A stretch of 22,362 nucleotides of DNA from UBA7657 sp049653045. GTDB lineage: Bacteria > Pseudomonadota > Alphaproteobacteria > Micavibrionales > Micavibrionaceae. The notes beneath the pieces were generated by a model. The model had not been told where the DNA came from. It worked only from the letters and a program-made list of their open reading frames with translations, and searched no databases. Within the stretch, counting starts at the first letter, position 1; each line of letters begins with the position of its first letter. The stretch is taken from the NCBI GenBank assembly GCA_049653045.1, contig JBASFN010000212.1:1-22362 (forward strand), read 5' to 3'. Below, in pieces: positions 21,770-22,362 of the stretch. The translations under genes and the position numbers were made by a program.

Positions 21770-22362
21770 ATGAGCCGCCCTTTCGCCCTTGACGCCCTGT
21801 TCCGCCCGATCACGGTCTTGCCCGGCATTGGCCCCAAAAACGGAAAGCTGCTGGAAAAGCTCGTCGGCGGACCAAAGATGCTTGATGTGCTCTGGCACAA
21901 ACCGATTGATTTCGTCGATCGCCGATTTTCGCCAAAAATCAAAGACGCGCCTGATGGTAAAATCGTCACTCTGGCCTTGCGCGTGGGCAAACATTTTCCC
22001 AACGCACGAAAAAGCCAGCCTTACCGCGTCTGGTGCAGCGACGAGACGGGAACGATCAATCTTGTCTTTTTTCACGCTCGCAAAGACTGGCTGGAGAAAC
22101 AGCTTCCGACTGATAAAGATGTGATTGTCAGTGGCCGTGTGGAATATTTTCAAGGCAACCCGCAAATCGTTCATCCCGACGCCATCGCCGCGCCAGAAGA
22201 TCGCTCCTCGGTTGAAATCATCGAGCCGATCTATCCCTTGACCGCCGGCATTACAAACAGGCTGGTTAGAAAGGCCATTCACGGCGTACTGGACGCTGTT
22301 CCAGCTTTACCTGAATGGCTGGATACGGCGTTTAAAGAGAAAAACAAATGGATGAATTGGGA
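21770..22362 (+). CDS. recG: ATP-dependent DNA helicase RecG (5' part, cut by window edge)
   Basis: About 197 codons of the N-terminal part are visible; the helicase motifs lie beyond the window. RecG remodels stalled replication forks and branched DNA. The helix-hairpin-helix-like opening ITVLPGIGPKNGKLLEKL, then DVLWHKPIDFVDRR and the wedge (OB-fold) segment VWCSDETGTINLVFFHARKD with VIVSGRVEYFQGNPQIVHPD, is typical of the RecG wedge domain, and EPIYPLTAGITNRLVRKAI precedes the helicase core. The ATG at 21770 has AAGGAG eight bases upstream. Family assignment is firm even without the ATPase domain. Confidence 0.95.
   Translation, partial: MSRPFALDALFRPITVLPGIGPKNGKLLEKLVGGPKMLDVLWHKPIDFVDRRFSPKIKDAPDGKIVTLALRVGKHFPNARKSQPYRVWCSDETGTINLVFFHARKDWLEKQLPTDKDVIVSGRVEYFQGNPQIVHPDAIAAPEDRSSVEIIEPIYPLTAGITNRLVRKAIHGVLDAVPALPEWLDTAFKEKNKWMNW

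Noticed and set aside
20954..22282. A 442-residue minus-strand frame
   Set aside because: It lies wholly opposite DUF2157 and recG, has low-complexity charged composition and no recognisable domain.
1..22362. CRISPR array or phage/toxin-antitoxin system
   Set aside because: No regularly spaced direct repeats and no recognisable cas, phage structural or toxin-antitoxin genes were found in the window.

Overview
The window reads as chromosomal DNA of an alphaproteobacterium. The evidence is gene content and order: murJ-trpS followed by UspA and a NifU/Nfu-type protein; a TauE/SafE permease joined to a TIGR02186 (Alph_Pro_TM) protein; ubiE close to coaBC-dut; and sdhE beside recG. Base composition is moderately GC-rich by eye, with one AT-richer patch at about 17.8-19.2 kb. 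A Rhodospirillales- or Micavibrio-like host is plausible, but that is inference. About 90% of the window is protein coding. The NifU-type gene runs off the left edge and recG runs off the right edge.

Left arm (1-6.15 kb, minus strand): murJ (lipid II flippase), trpS, a secreted protein of unknown function, then a tightly packed run of TauE/SafE permease, TIGR02186 protein, universal stress protein and NifU/Nfu Fe-S scaffold. Middle (6.3-16.9 kb, mostly plus strand): ubiE, a membrane-anchored alanine-rich protein with its own promoter and strong terminator, coaBC overlapping dut, a small minus-strand gene, mutS overlapping a cysteine-synthase-family gene, a membrane TPR protein, a small charged protein, and a METTL25/GSTCD-type methyltransferase. 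Right part (16.9-22.4 kb): a TetR regulator and tRNA-Ser(CGA) with back-to-back promoters; a two-gene minus-strand unit pairing a BMT5-like (DUF2431) methyltransferase with an AlkB-family dioxygenase; a 68-residue protein; sdhE; a membrane-anchored protein and a DUF2157 membrane protein; and recG.

Two things stand out. First, the window holds at least five different short palindromic repeat elements (4498-4598, 6161-6282 with a second palindrome nested inside, 10341-10410, 16902-16961, 19502-19588). One of them lies in frame inside mutS and adds about 23 residues to the protein. Second, the AT-richer pair beside tRNA-Ser places a candidate RNA-uridine methyltransferase and an Fe(II)/2-oxoglutarate dioxygenase, a possible writer/eraser pair, in one transcription unit. 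A terminator-like hairpin sits directly in front of the first gene. The canonical ubiE-ubiB-coaBC-dut order is also broken: ubiB is missing and the alanine-rich gene occupies its place.
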